Below, piece after piece: positions 19,052 through 29,200 of a stretch of DNA of 64,000 nt (its first letter is position 1; every line of letters starts with the position of its first letter). The translations under genes were made by a program, and so were the position numbers. The stretch comes from Flavobacterium suaedae. Its GTDB lineage: Bacteria; Bacteroidota; Bacteroidia; Flavobacteriales; Flavobacteriaceae. The notes under the pieces are model-generated. The model was given only the letters and a program-made list of their open reading frames with translations, was not told where the DNA came from and ran no database searches. Location: assembly GCF_014642915.1 (NCBI RefSeq), contig NZ_BMJE01000002.1, forward strand, positions 186,001-250,000, read 5' to 3'.

Positions 19052-19722
19052 AGAAGTGTGCTAAGGTAGTTACCCAGTTCTTTTAGTTCTTCGTCATCAG
19101 AAACATTTATTCTGTTATCCTTAATAAATCTTTTAATTTCTTTTTCTTTACCCGGTATAAGTTTATAAACATCTTTTCTTCTGTCAGACATATAAACTAT
19201 AGGACCATTGTTCAATTGGATATAGTATATAGGACTAAGTTCTTTATATTTCGGAGCTTTATATTTTTGATAACCAACTGATGGATGTTGTTCCGGTTGT
19301 AAATATATACGTTCCTGTTTGTATATAGTAACGTTAGGGTTGTTGCTGATAACAACTAAGTATCCTTGTGCAGCATCTCCTTCTTCTTTTTTGTATTTTA
19401 CAAATTTATATTCCGCTGCATTGTTAACCAACTTGATGTCCATATCATCTTTAGGTTCCAATACCATTATCTCGTCATTAATCTTCAGCTCCATTTCGTC
19501 ATTATAAGCATTATATCTTACAAGAGCAACCTCTTTTGAATCGTCTATTTTAGCAGGAGTAAATTTCTCAATATAGTACTGAGTTCCCTGAGCCGGCTGG
19601 CTAGGAGCTTTTTTACTATACATGTAATCCATACTCCCGTTTTTGTTTACGTAAGTTTGTTGCGCTATCGCAAACGAAGATACAAATACCGTACTAACGG
19701 CTAATAATGTTTTAATTTTCAT
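19048..19722 (-). CDS. Secreted protein of unknown function
   Basis: The 224-residue protein has a clear signal peptide (MKIKTLLAVSTVFVSSFAIAQ, cut after AQ). The mature part is Lys/Tyr/Glu-rich and mixed alpha/beta, without cysteines or recognised motifs. It ends in a helical, charged tail (DRRKDVYKLIPGKEKEIKRFIKDNRINVSDDEELKELGNYLSTLL cannot be tied to a family by eye). It overlaps the end of convergent tsaB by 4 bp and has its own promoter on this strand. I expect a periplasmic or outer-membrane-associated role, with no evidence for a specific one. Confidence 0.7.
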   Translation of the reverse strand: MKIKTLLAVSTVFVSSFAIAQQTYVNKNGSMDYMYSKKAPSQPAQGTQYYIEKFTPAKIDDSKEVALVRYNAYNDEMELKINDEIMVLEPKDDMDIKLVNNAAEYKFVKYKKEEGDAAQGYLVVISNNPNVTIYKQERIYLQPEQHPSVGYQKYKAPKYKELSPIYYIQLNNGPIVYMSDRRKDVYKLIPGKEKEIKRFIKDNRINVSDDEELKELGNYLSTLL

Positions 19723-19748
19723 GAATATATAGTTTTTCTTGGTGAGTC

Positions 19749-19756
19749 CAAAAGTA
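19749..19756 (-). promoter_or_regulatory. -7 element TACTTTTG for the secreted protein gene
   Basis: On the minus strand the octamer matches TAnnTTTG, 26 bp upstream of the ATG. No good TTG is seen at the -33 position. Confidence 0.45.
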
Positions 19757-19825
19757 TAAATAATACTCTTTTTAATAAAAGACTACTTAATATTTAACAA
19801 TTAGTGTGCCAATGAAAACGATATA

Positions 19826-20665
19826 TTAATCTTTTATTGTGCCTTCGGGAAGGTTTCTTACATGGATGTCACGTTGAGGAAAGGGTATTTCTATGCCTGC
19901 TTTATCAAGTTCTATCTTACTGTTTTCTTTAAAATCAGAAAGCATTTGCCAGTAATCACCATTAGTTGCCCATACTAAAATCTGGAAGTTTACAGAACTG
20001 TCTGCAAGTTCTTTTACACGGATAATTGGTGCCGGTTCTTTTAAAATGGCTTCATCCATTTCTATAACCTTTGCTAAAATTTCTTTTGTTTTTTTAATAT
20101 CACTATTATAACCTACACCTATTATAAGTTCAGCTCTTCGCGTAGTTTCTCTTGAGTAGTTTTTAATGGTGTCGTTAGATAATGCTCCGTTTGGTACAAA
20201 TACCACTTGGTTACTGGGAGTAATTAGTTTAGTGTAAAGTATTTGTATTTCATCTACAGTTCCGCCTTCTCCCTGTACTTCAATATAATCTCCTACACGG
20301 AAAGGTTTAAACAGTATAATAAGTACTCCACCGGCAAAATTAGATAGCGAACCTTGCAACGATAAACCTATTGCCAAACCTGCGGCACCCAGTATAGCTA
20401 CAAATGCAGAAGTTTCTACACCTAAAGCACCTACTACCATTACAAATAAAAGTACTCGTAAAGCCCAGGTTAAAATATCCATACTGAATTTAATCAGTGT
20501 AGGATCCATGTCTTTTTTACGGTGCATTAAACGCTTCATAAACCATCTGAAGAATTTAATGGCGAATAACCCTATTATTAATATTGCAATAGCTTTTAAT
20601 AAATCAGGGAAAAAGTTTATTACTGCTTCACTAAGTCTTTCCAGCGCATCGTCAAAATCTTTCAT
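19826..20665 (-). CDS. Small-conductance mechanosensitive channel (MscS family)
   Basis: MscS channels open under membrane tension and release solutes during hypo-osmotic shock. The 279-residue protein has the E. coli MscS length. It has three hydrophobic helices (about 18-38, 66-86, 90-115), and the pore-lining TM3 is rich in Gly/Ala (VAILGAAGLAIGLSLQGSLSNFAGGVLI). Next comes the beta domain signature FKPFRVGDYIEV and the NQVVFVPNGALSNDTIKNYS motif. It lies 7 bp downstream of the DUF255 gene, so the two form one minus-strand operon. Confidence 0.95.
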   Translation of the reverse strand: MKDFDDALERLSEAVINFFPDLLKAIAILIIGLFAIKFFRWFMKRLMHRKKDMDPTLIKFSMDILTWALRVLLFVMVVGALGVETSAFVAILGAAGLAIGLSLQGSLSNFAGGVLIILFKPFRVGDYIEVQGEGGTVDEIQILYTKLITPSNQVVFVPNGALSNDTIKNYSRETTRRAELIIGVGYNSDIKKTKEILAKVIEMDEAILKEPAPIIRVKELADSSVNFQILVWATNGDYWQMLSDFKENSKIELDKAGIEIPFPQRDIHVRNLPEGTIKD

Positions 20666-20672
20666 ACTGTCT

Positions 20673-22697
20673 TTATTCTGATATTTTTAATTTGTTAATG
20701 GTTTCTTTTGTCGAATCGGACGGCAAATTACAAGTATTATTCCTACAAACATATAACATTAGTCTATCTTTAACAAAACGATTGGCTAAGAATGGAATAG
20801 AAGAGTTGTTTGTACACCCGGCTTTTATAACATGTGGCAGGTAGTGGCTGTTTATTTCTTTAATAGCTTTATTAGCATTTTTACCACATACTGCCAGTTC
20901 CCGATTTTGAGATGCTGTAGTATACCATAAATTTAACCAGTTTGAAAATGCAGAAGGATAATCCAGATTAGGAATAATATGCGATAGCATTTGTTCTGCC
21001 ACTTTTTTATAATGGCTATTTCCATAAATATGGCTAAGTGTATACAGTACATTTGCCATTACAGAGTTAGATGCGGGTATAACATTATCTTCAACTTCAA
21101 AATGTGGGGCTATTAGCTGTTCTCCTTTTTGCGAATTGAAGTTAAAAAACTGCTGTTGCTCATCATAAAAGTAGTCTAAACAATAATCTGTAAGTTGTTT
21201 TGCCTGTGTTAACCATTTTTCTTCAAGTGTAGCTTCGTGCAGGGTTAGTAATGCATCTATAGTATGGGCATAGTCTTCAAGAAAGGCTTCAATTTTTGCT
21301 GCTCCATTTTTAAAAGTGCGCCATAGGTTGCCTTCCTCACTCCACATTATACTGGTAATAAATTCAGCATTTTTAATAGCTGCCTGCACATATTTTTCAT
21401 CTCCCAAAGCCATATAACAATTTGCATAGCCTTTTAGCATAATGGCATTCCAGGAAGTTAATATTTTATCATCAAGCCTTGGTTTGCTTCTTTTTTCCCG
21501 TTCTTTATATAGTAAGTGTTCCCAATTTCTCTTTTTTTCCTGCAATGTTTCTGTAGAAATAGTATTCTCCTCTGCAATGGAACTAATATTTTTATTTTGA
21601 ATTAAAACGTAGTTACCCTCTTCCCAATATCCAAAATCATTAATATTGAATATTTGAGCGAATAAATCAAAGTCTTCACCAAGTAGTTTTTTAAGCTCTT
21701 CTTTTTTCCAAGTATAAAAAGCACCTTCTTCAAGGTTGCCCTTTTCATTAATACTGTCCGCATCAAGCGCACTGTAAAAAGCACCGTTTTCATCTGTTAG
21801 TTCAGTACTGATAAAATTATGCGTTTTTTCAATTACCTCTTTGTATAATGTGTTTTTGGTTCGTTTGTATGCTTCTGCATATAGCGTCATAAGCTGACCG
21901 TTATCGTACAGCATTTTTTCGAAGTGGGGCACGTGCCACTTCATATCAACAGAATAGCGTGAAAAACCCCCACCTACAGTATCAAAAAGTCCGCCCCATG
22001 CCATGCGGGTTAAGGTTAAATCAACGTGATTTAATATCTCGGTATTTTTATTTTGATAGCCATAACGTTGTAAAAACAAATAGTTGTTAGGCATCATAAA
22101 CTTTGGTGCACGTGCATAGCCACCATATTCGTCATCAAAGCTCTTTATCCACTTTTCTATATAAGGTGCAATGGTAGTAATGTTTGGTAGCTCTTCACAA
22201 TCTCCTGTTTTTAAAGGAATAAGGCTTTGTAGTCCTGTTTTTAGCTTAGTAGCATATTCTTCAACCTTTGCAGGATCCGTAGCGTATAAAGATTGTAGTT
22301 GTGTTAAAGCATCAATCCACATTTCTTTCCTGAAAAATGTACTGCCCCATATAGGTCTTCCATCGGGTAATAAAACTACATTCATAGGCCAGCCTCCCTG
22401 CTGTGTCATAAGCTGAACGGCCTTCATATATATTGCATCAATATCAGGGCGTTCCTCGCGGTCTACCTTTATAGATATAAAGTATTCGTTCATTACTTTG
22501 GCTACCTCTTCATCTTCAAAACTTTCATGCTCCATAACATGACACCAATGGCATGCCGAGTAGCCTACACTAAGTACTATTAGCTTATTTTCTTTTTTCG
22601 CTTTTTCCAGTGTGGTTTCATTCCATGCTTTCCAGTGTATAGGGTTGTTAGCATGCTGTAAAAGGTAGGGGCTGGTTTCACGATTCAGTTCATTCAT
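20673..22697 (-). CDS. DUF255 thioredoxin-domain protein (YyaL/SPATA20 family)
   Basis: The 674-residue protein has an N-terminal thioredoxin-like domain with the family signature YSACHWCHVMEHESFEDEEVA (residues about 45-65, here shown in part: CHWCHVM). It is followed by an all-alpha (alpha/alpha)6-barrel region similar to sugar epimerases (EGAFYTWKKEEL, SWNAIMLKGYA). The family is widespread from bacteria to animals; its biochemical role is unsettled. The start is supported by the conserved NELNRETSPYLLQHANNP opening. It is first in an operon with mscS. A minus-strand TAACTTTA at 22717-22724 is a poor -7 candidate. Confidence 0.9.
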   Translation of the reverse strand: MNELNRETSPYLLQHANNPIHWKAWNETTLEKAKKENKLIVLSVGYSACHWCHVMEHESFEDEEVAKVMNEYFISIKVDREERPDIDAIYMKAVQLMTQQGGWPMNVVLLPDGRPIWGSTFFRKEMWIDALTQLQSLYATDPAKVEEYATKLKTGLQSLIPLKTGDCEELPNITTIAPYIEKWIKSFDDEYGGYARAPKFMMPNNYLFLQRYGYQNKNTEILNHVDLTLTRMAWGGLFDTVGGGFSRYSVDMKWHVPHFEKMLYDNGQLMTLYAEAYKRTKNTLYKEVIEKTHNFISTELTDENGAFYSALDADSINEKGNLEEGAFYTWKKEELKKLLGEDFDLFAQIFNINDFGYWEEGNYVLIQNKNISSIAEENTISTETLQEKKRNWEHLLYKEREKRSKPRLDDKILTSWNAIMLKGYANCYMALGDEKYVQAAIKNAEFITSIMWSEEGNLWRTFKNGAAKIEAFLEDYAHTIDALLTLHEATLEEKWLTQAKQLTDYCLDYFYDEQQQFFNFNSQKGEQLIAPHFEVEDNVIPASNSVMANVLYTLSHIYGNSHYKKVAEQMLSHIIPNLDYPSAFSNWLNLWYTTASQNRELAVCGKNANKAIKEINSHYLPHVIKAGCTNNSSIPFLANRFVKDRLMLYVCRNNTCNLPSDSTKETINKLKISE

Positions 22698-22830
22698 AAA
22701 ATCAGTTTTATTATTTGTAAAGTTACTTAAAACATATTGCTTGTTAATTAAGGAGAAGTTAAAAGGGGATATTGTTGTTAAAGCTATATTAAATAAAATG
22801 TATAGTACTGATTTATAGTGTATGCTTTTC

Positions 22831-22838
22831 TAAATTTG
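22831..22838 (+). promoter_or_regulatory. -7 element TAAATTTG upstream of the peroxiredoxin-like gene
   Basis: A perfect TAnnTTTG match lies 42 bp before the ATG at 22881, in the divergent intergenic region. The -33 region is AT-rich with no clear TTG. Confidence 0.45.
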
Positions 22839-22880
22839 ATTATTAAACTAATGTTTTATTAACCAATACTATAATAACCA

Positions 22881-23588
22881 ATGAAAAAAGTAATAGTGCT
22901 TTTAGCAATCTCAGCTTTAGTTTTAAGCTGTAAAGAAGAAAAAAATGACACAGACCAAATTCCTGAAGCAGAAGCGGAAGAAACAACGATTGGTGTGCAA
23001 AGAGAAACAGTAGATTATGATGCCTTTGGTATAAAAAAGCCTAATTTACCTAAAGGTTTAAACAAAGGAAATAAAGCACCTGATGTAATGCTGACAATGC
23101 AGGATGGAACAAGAATGAGCTTAGAAGGTTTATATAGCGAACAGCCTGTTGTATTATTTTTTTACAGAGGATATTGGTGTCCTGTTTGTATAAAACATCT
23201 TTCGGAGTTTGCTAAAGAAGCAAAAAAAATAGAGGATAAGGGAGTTAAACTGGTAGCAGTAACACCGGAAACGTATGATAATGTAGGCAAGACAAAAGAA
23301 AAAACAGGAGCCAATTTTACTATAGTTTCGGACGGTGATGGTAGTGTAATGCAAGCGTTTGACGTAGATTTTGATGTTACCCAAAACTACCAAGGTATGA
23401 TTCAGGATAAATTAGATGCTTCTATAGCAGAATCAAATGCTACGGGAGAAGCTGTATTACCTGTGCCGGCTACCTTTATTATAAATACTAAAGGAGAAAT
23501 AGTTTATACACAATTTAATCCTGATTATAAAGACAGGGCTTCTATCCAGGAGATAATAGATAATTTACCTGAAACAAAAGAAAAGTAG
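22881..23588 (+). CDS. Peroxiredoxin-like AhpC/TSA lipoprotein
   Basis: A 235-residue predicted lipoprotein: signal sequence with lipobox LVLSC (Cys17), then an acidic linker. A thioredoxin-fold domain follows with FYRGYWCPVCIKHLSEF near 91-107, a C-x-x-C where peroxiredoxins of the AhpC/TSA group carry the peroxidatic cysteine. FIINTKGEIVYTQFNPDYKDR near the end is also typical. A periplasmic or membrane-facing thiol peroxidase or reductase is the likely role. The next gene, a flavodoxin-like protein, starts 14 bp later, so they probably share an mRNA and a redox theme. Confidence 0.82.
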   Translation: MKKVIVLLAISALVLSCKEEKNDTDQIPEAEAEETTIGVQRETVDYDAFGIKKPNLPKGLNKGNKAPDVMLTMQDGTRMSLEGLYSEQPVVLFFYRGYWCPVCIKHLSEFAKEAKKIEDKGVKLVAVTPETYDNVGKTKEKTGANFTIVSDGDGSVMQAFDVDFDVTQNYQGMIQDKLDASIAESNATGEAVLPVPATFIINTKGEIVYTQFNPDYKDRASIQEIIDNLPETKEK

Positions 23589-23602
23589 AAAACAAAATTG
23601 CT

Positions 23603-24310
23603 ATGAAAAATGATTTTAAGGGACTAAAAGCATTTTATATCAATTGTACGCTAAAGAAATCTCCTGAGTTAAGCCATACGCAAGGACTTATGGAGGTTTC
23701 TATGGATATAATGAAGAAAGAAGGTGTTACAGTAGAGTTAATACGGTTTGTAGATCATGATGTTGCATCAGGTGTTTATCCTGATATGACAGAAAAAGGT
23801 TGGGATAAAGATGAATGGCCGGAATTGTCTAAAAAAGTATTGGATGCTGATATTTTGGTGATTGGTACACCAATATGGTTGGGCGAAAAGTCATCGGAAA
23901 CAAAGAAGTTGATAGAACGTTTATACAGCCTAAGTAGTGAAACTAATAGTAAAGGACAATATATATACTATGGCAGGGTAGGTGGTTGTATTATTACCGG
24001 TAATGAAGATGGTGTGAAGCATTGTGCCCGTGATATTCTTTATGCATTGCAGCATGTAGGTTATTCAATACCGCCACAAGCTGATACAGGCTGGATAGGA
24101 GAAGTAGGGCCGGGACCTAGTTATCTTGATAAAGAGTCTGGAGCTAAGGATAATGATTTTACAAACAGAAACACGACTTTTATGACCTATAATTTGCTAC
24201 ACTTGGCAAAAATGATGAAGGAAAATGATGGTTATCCTGCCTATGGCAATTCAAAAAAGGACTGGGATAATGGTTCCCGATGGGGTTTTGAAAATCCTGA
24301 ATATAGATAA
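23603..24310 (+). CDS. Flavodoxin-family / NAD(P)H-dependent FMN oxidoreductase
   Basis: The 235-residue protein has the flavodoxin-like alpha/beta layout. It opens with a strand and a phosphate-binding loop (INCTLKKSPELSHTQGL), then has VIGTPIWLGEKSSETKKLIERL near 89-110, which matches the flavin-binding second loop of FMN reductases. A third loop, GGCIITGNEDG, follows near 130. No signal peptide is present, so it is cytosolic. It follows the peroxiredoxin-like lipoprotein closely and is followed by a strong terminator and then the island edge. Confidence 0.85.
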   Translation: MKNDFKGLKAFYINCTLKKSPELSHTQGLMEVSMDIMKKEGVTVELIRFVDHDVASGVYPDMTEKGWDKDEWPELSKKVLDADILVIGTPIWLGEKSSETKKLIERLYSLSSETNSKGQYIYYGRVGGCIITGNEDGVKHCARDILYALQHVGYSIPPQADTGWIGEVGPGPSYLDKESGAKDNDFTNRNTTFMTYNLLHLAKMMKENDGYPAYGNSKKDWDNGSRWGFENPEYR

Positions 24311-24330
24311 AAATAAAAAGTATTGTAAAT

Positions 24331-24359
24331 AAAAAACCCACTCATTGAGTGGGTTTTTT
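24331..24359 (+). terminator. Bidirectional terminator, probably the former tRNA-Phe terminator
   Basis: A nearly continuous palindrome (AAAAAACCCACTC ... GAGTGGGTTTTTT) has a tiny loop. It ends directly against the left att repeat. Read on the plus strand it terminates the flavodoxin gene. Read on the minus strand it would have followed the tRNA-Phe 3' end before the island entered. Confidence 0.85.
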
Positions 24360-24372
24360 GTGGTACCTCCAG
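24360..24372. repeat. attL: 13-bp copy of the tRNA-Phe 3' end
   Basis: GTGGTACCTCCAG is identical to 45826-45838, where it forms the 3' end of the intact minus-strand tRNA-Phe gene. Here the tRNA sequence stops after the repeat (left flank T-run, right flank CACCCACC). A recombinase gene lies 166 bp inside. Confidence 0.85.
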
Positions 24373-24510
24373 CACCCACCTTTGATGATTTCAAACAGAT
24401 GTTAAATGTGTTCAAATGATTTCAATTCCTTTTTATATAAAGGATTTTAGCTGTTTTTAGTAAATGATTTTTTTAAAAATAAATTCAATTAAAACTAAAA
24501 GAATCCATAT

Positions 24511-24533
24511 TTTTACGACGTATTTTACGACGT
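24511..24533. promoter_or_regulatory. Tandem TTTTACGACGT repeats, candidate integrase arm sites
   Basis: TTTTACGACGT occurs at 24511-24521 and again at 24523-24533, just before the recombinase ATG. A closely related sequence lies inside the right end of the island (45755-45776). Paired 11-bp repeats near both attachment sites are what tyrosine recombinases use as arm-type binding sites. They could equally be an autoregulatory operator for the integrase. Confidence 0.5.
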
Positions 24534-24538
24534 AAAAA

Positions 24539-26007
24539 ATGAAGCATCCCATTATTCGATTTTCTTTAGATTCCAAACCCAATAAATATGGCGAGCACCA
24601 AATTTTTGCGTTTATAAGTATTGGATATTTTGAGGTTGATTATACCAAGGAAGTAAAAAAATACAAATCGGATACTAAAGATTACAAGCCTGTAAAAATA
24701 TCTACACGATGCCGCATTAAACCGGAGCATTTTGGTAAATATGTAGTAAAAGGAAATCGTAAGGTTTTGGTCTATGACGAAAAAATATTCAATCAATATG
24801 CCAGAACTAACCGTTTTTTAAAAACACGCTTACAGAAGATAACAAATGCGGTTAGTGATGTAGCCAATCAATTCTATGCCGAAGAAATTAACCCAACTGA
24901 TAAACAGTTTAAAGATGCTTTAGAGATAAAATTAGATAGAAGAGAAAAAGAGGTAATTAAGGAAAGACCAGTTTTAGAGTTTCTCTATGACAAAATTAAA
25001 AGTGACCGTAAGGATTTAGAAATGAAAAAGAAAGGGGCTTTGACTGAAAATCACATTAAGACTTATGTTTCATTATCCCGAATGTTCGAGAATTACCAAA
25101 TTGCTACTAAATCTATTGTTAAGTTTTCTGATTTCAATGACAAAGCCTTTTACTGGGATTTCTTTAGGGTTGTAGATGCTATTTATCGGGATGAAATCCA
25201 AGTTGATAATCCTAATCAACCAAAGAAGCAACGAAAAAGCCCTACGGGTTACGGGGTAAAGTCTTTAAACAAATATATTAAACTATTACATAGAGTATTG
25301 TCCTTAGGAAAGAAATCAGGAGAGAACGTAACGCTTGATTTAAATGATGAAGGACTTTCTCTGGAAAATCCTCCTGCTGAAAAAGAAATATATTTGAATG
25401 AAGAAGAAATTAAATTGGCGATTGAGAATAGAACAAATAACGTAGAGTTCAAAATCGCAAGACAATATTTAATAATGGCTTCTTTTATGGGGCTTCGAAT
25501 AGATGATATGGAACAACTACATGAGCTTTCACCTAAATACTATAAAGGAAAAAGAAGTAGTTTTTATGGTATACAAATCTCAATAGGGAAAACAAAATCT
25601 GAAGTGATGATTCCTTTACTAAAACCAGTTAGAGGCATTCTAAAAGAAAATATCAGTTTCCAGTACTTAAGGAAAGAGTTGTAAACGTATCTATTAAGAA
25701 GTTTGCAAAATTTTTGAGGATTGATACTCTAGAGAGAAAGACGAAAATAAGCTTTAGCCAAGGGAAGATAATTTCGGAGGGTCTTCCAAAATATGAACTT
25801 TTAACTACGCATGATTGTAGACGTTAGTTCATCACAAATCTTTTGAAGAGTGGAGTGAATGGAGAAAGAATAAAATATATTACACATCCCAAAAAAGCAG
25901 ATAGTAAGGATATGATAGCCTTATATAACAAAGCAAATCTAATTAATAAAGCAGAAGTTTTTTTGGAAGAATTAAGGTTCACTTCTAGTAAAATTTATCA
26001 TTATTGA
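24539..26007 (+). pseudogene. Tyrosine recombinase (integrase), frameshifted and interrupted
   Basis: The first 381 codons give an N-terminal region and core-binding domain and reach the first catalytic arginine in ASFMGLRIDDMEQL. Frame 2 then ends at 25684. The homologous reading continues in frame 1 from about 25650 (QFPVLKERVVNVSIKKFAKFL). It has the box II residues HDCRR, then an in-frame TAG at 25825-25827, then FITNLLKSGV. A likely catalytic tyrosine follows in DMIALYNKANLI, and the frame stops at 26007. So there is one frameshift and one nonsense change, and the catalytic residues R, H, R and Y remain recognisable. Its position next to attL makes it the island's original integrase. The product is probably inactive. 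Confidence 0.85.
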
Positions 26008-26020
26008 TTTTTACCTTCTT

Positions 26021-26057
26021 GAGGTTGTAACGGGTTTAAATCCCATCTTCGCTACCA
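26021..26057 (+). other. Degenerate tRNA 3'-end-like fragment
   Basis: The sequence after the integrase contains GGGTTTAAATCCC followed by ATCTTCGCTACCA. This looks like a T arm and acceptor end of a tRNA with a decayed T loop. No 5' half is present. It may be a relic of an earlier attachment site. I cannot assign the tRNA species. Confidence 0.3.
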
Positions 26058-26224
26058 GTAAAATAGAGGCTTTTATAGAAATTTAAGAACTTTTTTGTTT
26101 CTTCCTAAAACAATACTAAAACAGTATACAGTATTAAGAGGTAAAATTTGATACAAAATCAATTTGTCAAATTAATAAAATCTATTCATACCACAATTAT
26201 TCATACAATATTAGCATTATTTAC

Positions 26225-26256
26225 TTGTTAAATATTTCATAAAAAAATTATATTTG
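26225..26256 (+). promoter_or_regulatory. Bacteroidota-type promoter for the RHS locus
   Basis: TTG at 26225-26227 and TATATTTG at 26249-26256 are 21 nt apart, 23 bp before the ATG at 26280. This is one of the best promoter matches in the window and drives the first RHS gene. Confidence 0.75.
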
Positions 26257-26279
26257 CCCAATCATTAAAAATCCAACCA

Positions 26280-29200
26280 ATGAAACAATCATTTTTATTC
26301 TTATTGTTTTTATGCTCAATTATGGCTTTTGGACAACCCAGTAACCATCAAGAGCCCTCATTACCGGAGGTTATTCCGCCGTCACCAACAGTAGCGAGTC
26401 TAATGACATTTGAAGAAGTTCCAGTTGATTATTATACAGGACAGCCTGACATATCCATTCCAATTTATTCCAAAAAACTAAATGGAGACATGAGCTTACC
26501 AATAGCTCTAAAGTATAATACACAAGGTGTAAAAGTTACCTCAAGATCAGGATGGACAGGTACAGGATGGTCGTTAGAGGCAGGAGGGAGTATTTCCCGA
26601 ACTGTAAGAGGTACTGCTGATGAAGCGAATAGAAATAATAGCATCTTGACAGGAGTTTATAACTTACCAAACGATGAATTTTTCTCATACGACCAACTGC
26701 TTGTTGATGATCAAATTAGCTACTCTTGGTATGCAAACGGAACAAACTCTCATAAATACGATTCAGAATTAGATTTATATCAGTTTAGTATACTAGGAGC
26801 AACAGGTAGGTTTGTCCTTGTCAAAGGGGCATATGAATTAGAGGCAAAATTACTGACAAAGGATCAAAAAGTAAAAATAGCTATTACTCACAATAAGACC
26901 GATGTTAATGGTGCATATTATAAAGTAACAGAAATAACAGGTTTTGTTATCACAGACGCTAATGGCTATAAATACTATTTTGGAGAAAGTGGTGCTATCG
27001 AAACTACTACATCAACTCCTTATTCCAGTTTTGTACCTCAGGTCGGGGCAGGTGGAGGACTTAACCCTGATAGTGGTATGCGAACTACAGTTCATACCTC
27101 AGCCTGGCATTTATACAAAATAACAACCAATAACGGAGAAGAGTTGGTGTCATTTAACTATACCACAGTTAATGAATCTTATAAAGAGCTGGAAAACCGT
27201 ACAGAATACATTCTTGATAATAATATTAGAGATACTTATTTATCTGGAGGTTTTGAATTTGAAGGAGGAAGTAATCCTAATATAGTTTTTAATAATGGCA
27301 TGTTGTATCCAAAGTCAACCACCAGTGGAGCAAATACTACTGTAGCGACTAAGAAACTCTCTCAGATAGTATTTAGAGATGATACTAAAATCACTTTTAA
27401 TACCTCAGGCACACACCCTGAATATATAGACTCCGAAGATAATAGAACTGGAACTATTTTAAATGGTTTAAGTCTTTACAGTGCTTCAAATACTTTATGG
27501 AAAACTTTTGCCTTTGCTTATACGGAAAATAATCGCTTATGGCTTGATAAGGTAACAGAATCAACAGTAGGTTCGCAGGGAGGTATTACTGAACATAGCC
27601 TAGATTACAAGCTAGAATATAATTCTAAAAATTTACCTGAGTTTGGACATGGAGATAGTTGGGGTTATAAATATGTGAATCCAAACAATAGCTTCCTATA
27701 TTTAGAAAATCATTTAGATGGTGTGCTAAAAAGAATTGTATATCCTACAGGGGGAGTAAAAGATTTTGAATTTGAGCCTCATACTTATTCTTATGAAGGG
27801 GATCAGTTACTGCCAGAGGAAGAAACAGATAAGAATCCAATGAATCATATCAATCAATCTCAATCCCCATACTTTTATATACAGCCAAGTACAGCTCCAA
27901 CTAATTTTACTTCTTCTTTTTATATTCAATATACTCAGAATATAAATTTTAATTTTAATATCATTGATCAGTCATATACTCAAAACCCATCTTCGAATAT
28001 TGATGGTCCTGACGATGAATTTGATGATGAAGCCGAAATGGAATGGCATTATGGTAGTTGGTTTTTTGAATTGGAAATACAAAGGTATAATTCAAATACA
28101 AATCAATGGGAATACAATAGTGCAACTCCAATAGACCAAGGAAATCAAAGCGTTAATTTGGCGGAAGGTACTTATAGGGTAAGAATTAGATTTCAGATTA
28201 ATAAAACAACTACAGATAGTAACATATTTTTAAAAACTTATGTGAATTTTTCTTATCAGAATTTAAAAACTGGAAATCAATACAATCAATTTCTTGTAGG
28301 AGGAGGTTTGAGAATTAAAGAAATTAATTTTAGAGAAAATGAAACTACAACAGAGTCTGAGAAAAAACTAATGTATTTTTACAATACCCCTTATGATGTT
28401 GAAAGTACAGAAAATTTAATAGGTAATATTACAATGTTACCTGAATTAGAGCCTACGGGTGGAGTTGTATCTTTACCTAATCCTTCAGATCCACATCTCA
28501 TATCATCAGGTGCTGTAGATGGGAGATCCGGAAGCTATTCTTGCGAATATTTTCTCCCAGATCAAGTATTTCTAAAAAATTTGCCCAGTGGCGGAGGAAA
28601 TGGACAATGTAGTTTAGTAAATGTAAATTATGATATTGTTACCACACAACAAAATAAACAATTAACTAAGGGAGGATTTGTAAGTTATAAACATGTAAGA
28701 GTTCGCGAAACAGGAAAAGGGTATAGTTATTATAACTATAAAACACCACAGGATGAACCATTAACATGGAGTAAATGTATATATCCTTTTAAAGATTTTC
28801 CTAATATCGATTATAAAAGAGGATGGCTGCTTACAAAAAAAGTATTTAACGAGCAAAACCAATTGCTGGTTGAGGAAACCAATACCTACGAACTTAGAGA
28901 AGAAGAAATTGCAATAACACGCCCTTTAAGTTCTATAGCTTGTGCATGGATTAAGTGCTATACTAACGTTGACCAGTATTTAGAAGGAACCAACCCTGAT
29001 ATTGATTTAGCATGTCTTTCAAATTCAATTCCCCCATATAATTGTGGAAGTACGACACCTTATTTTGTAGGCGATCAAACTCTTATGGCTGGCTCCGCGC
29101 CATTAAAATCTAAAATAAAGAAAGAATACTTTATTGATGAAGAAGAGGTTGTAATGACACAAACGGAAACAAGCTATGAATATAACCCTGTAAATTATCA

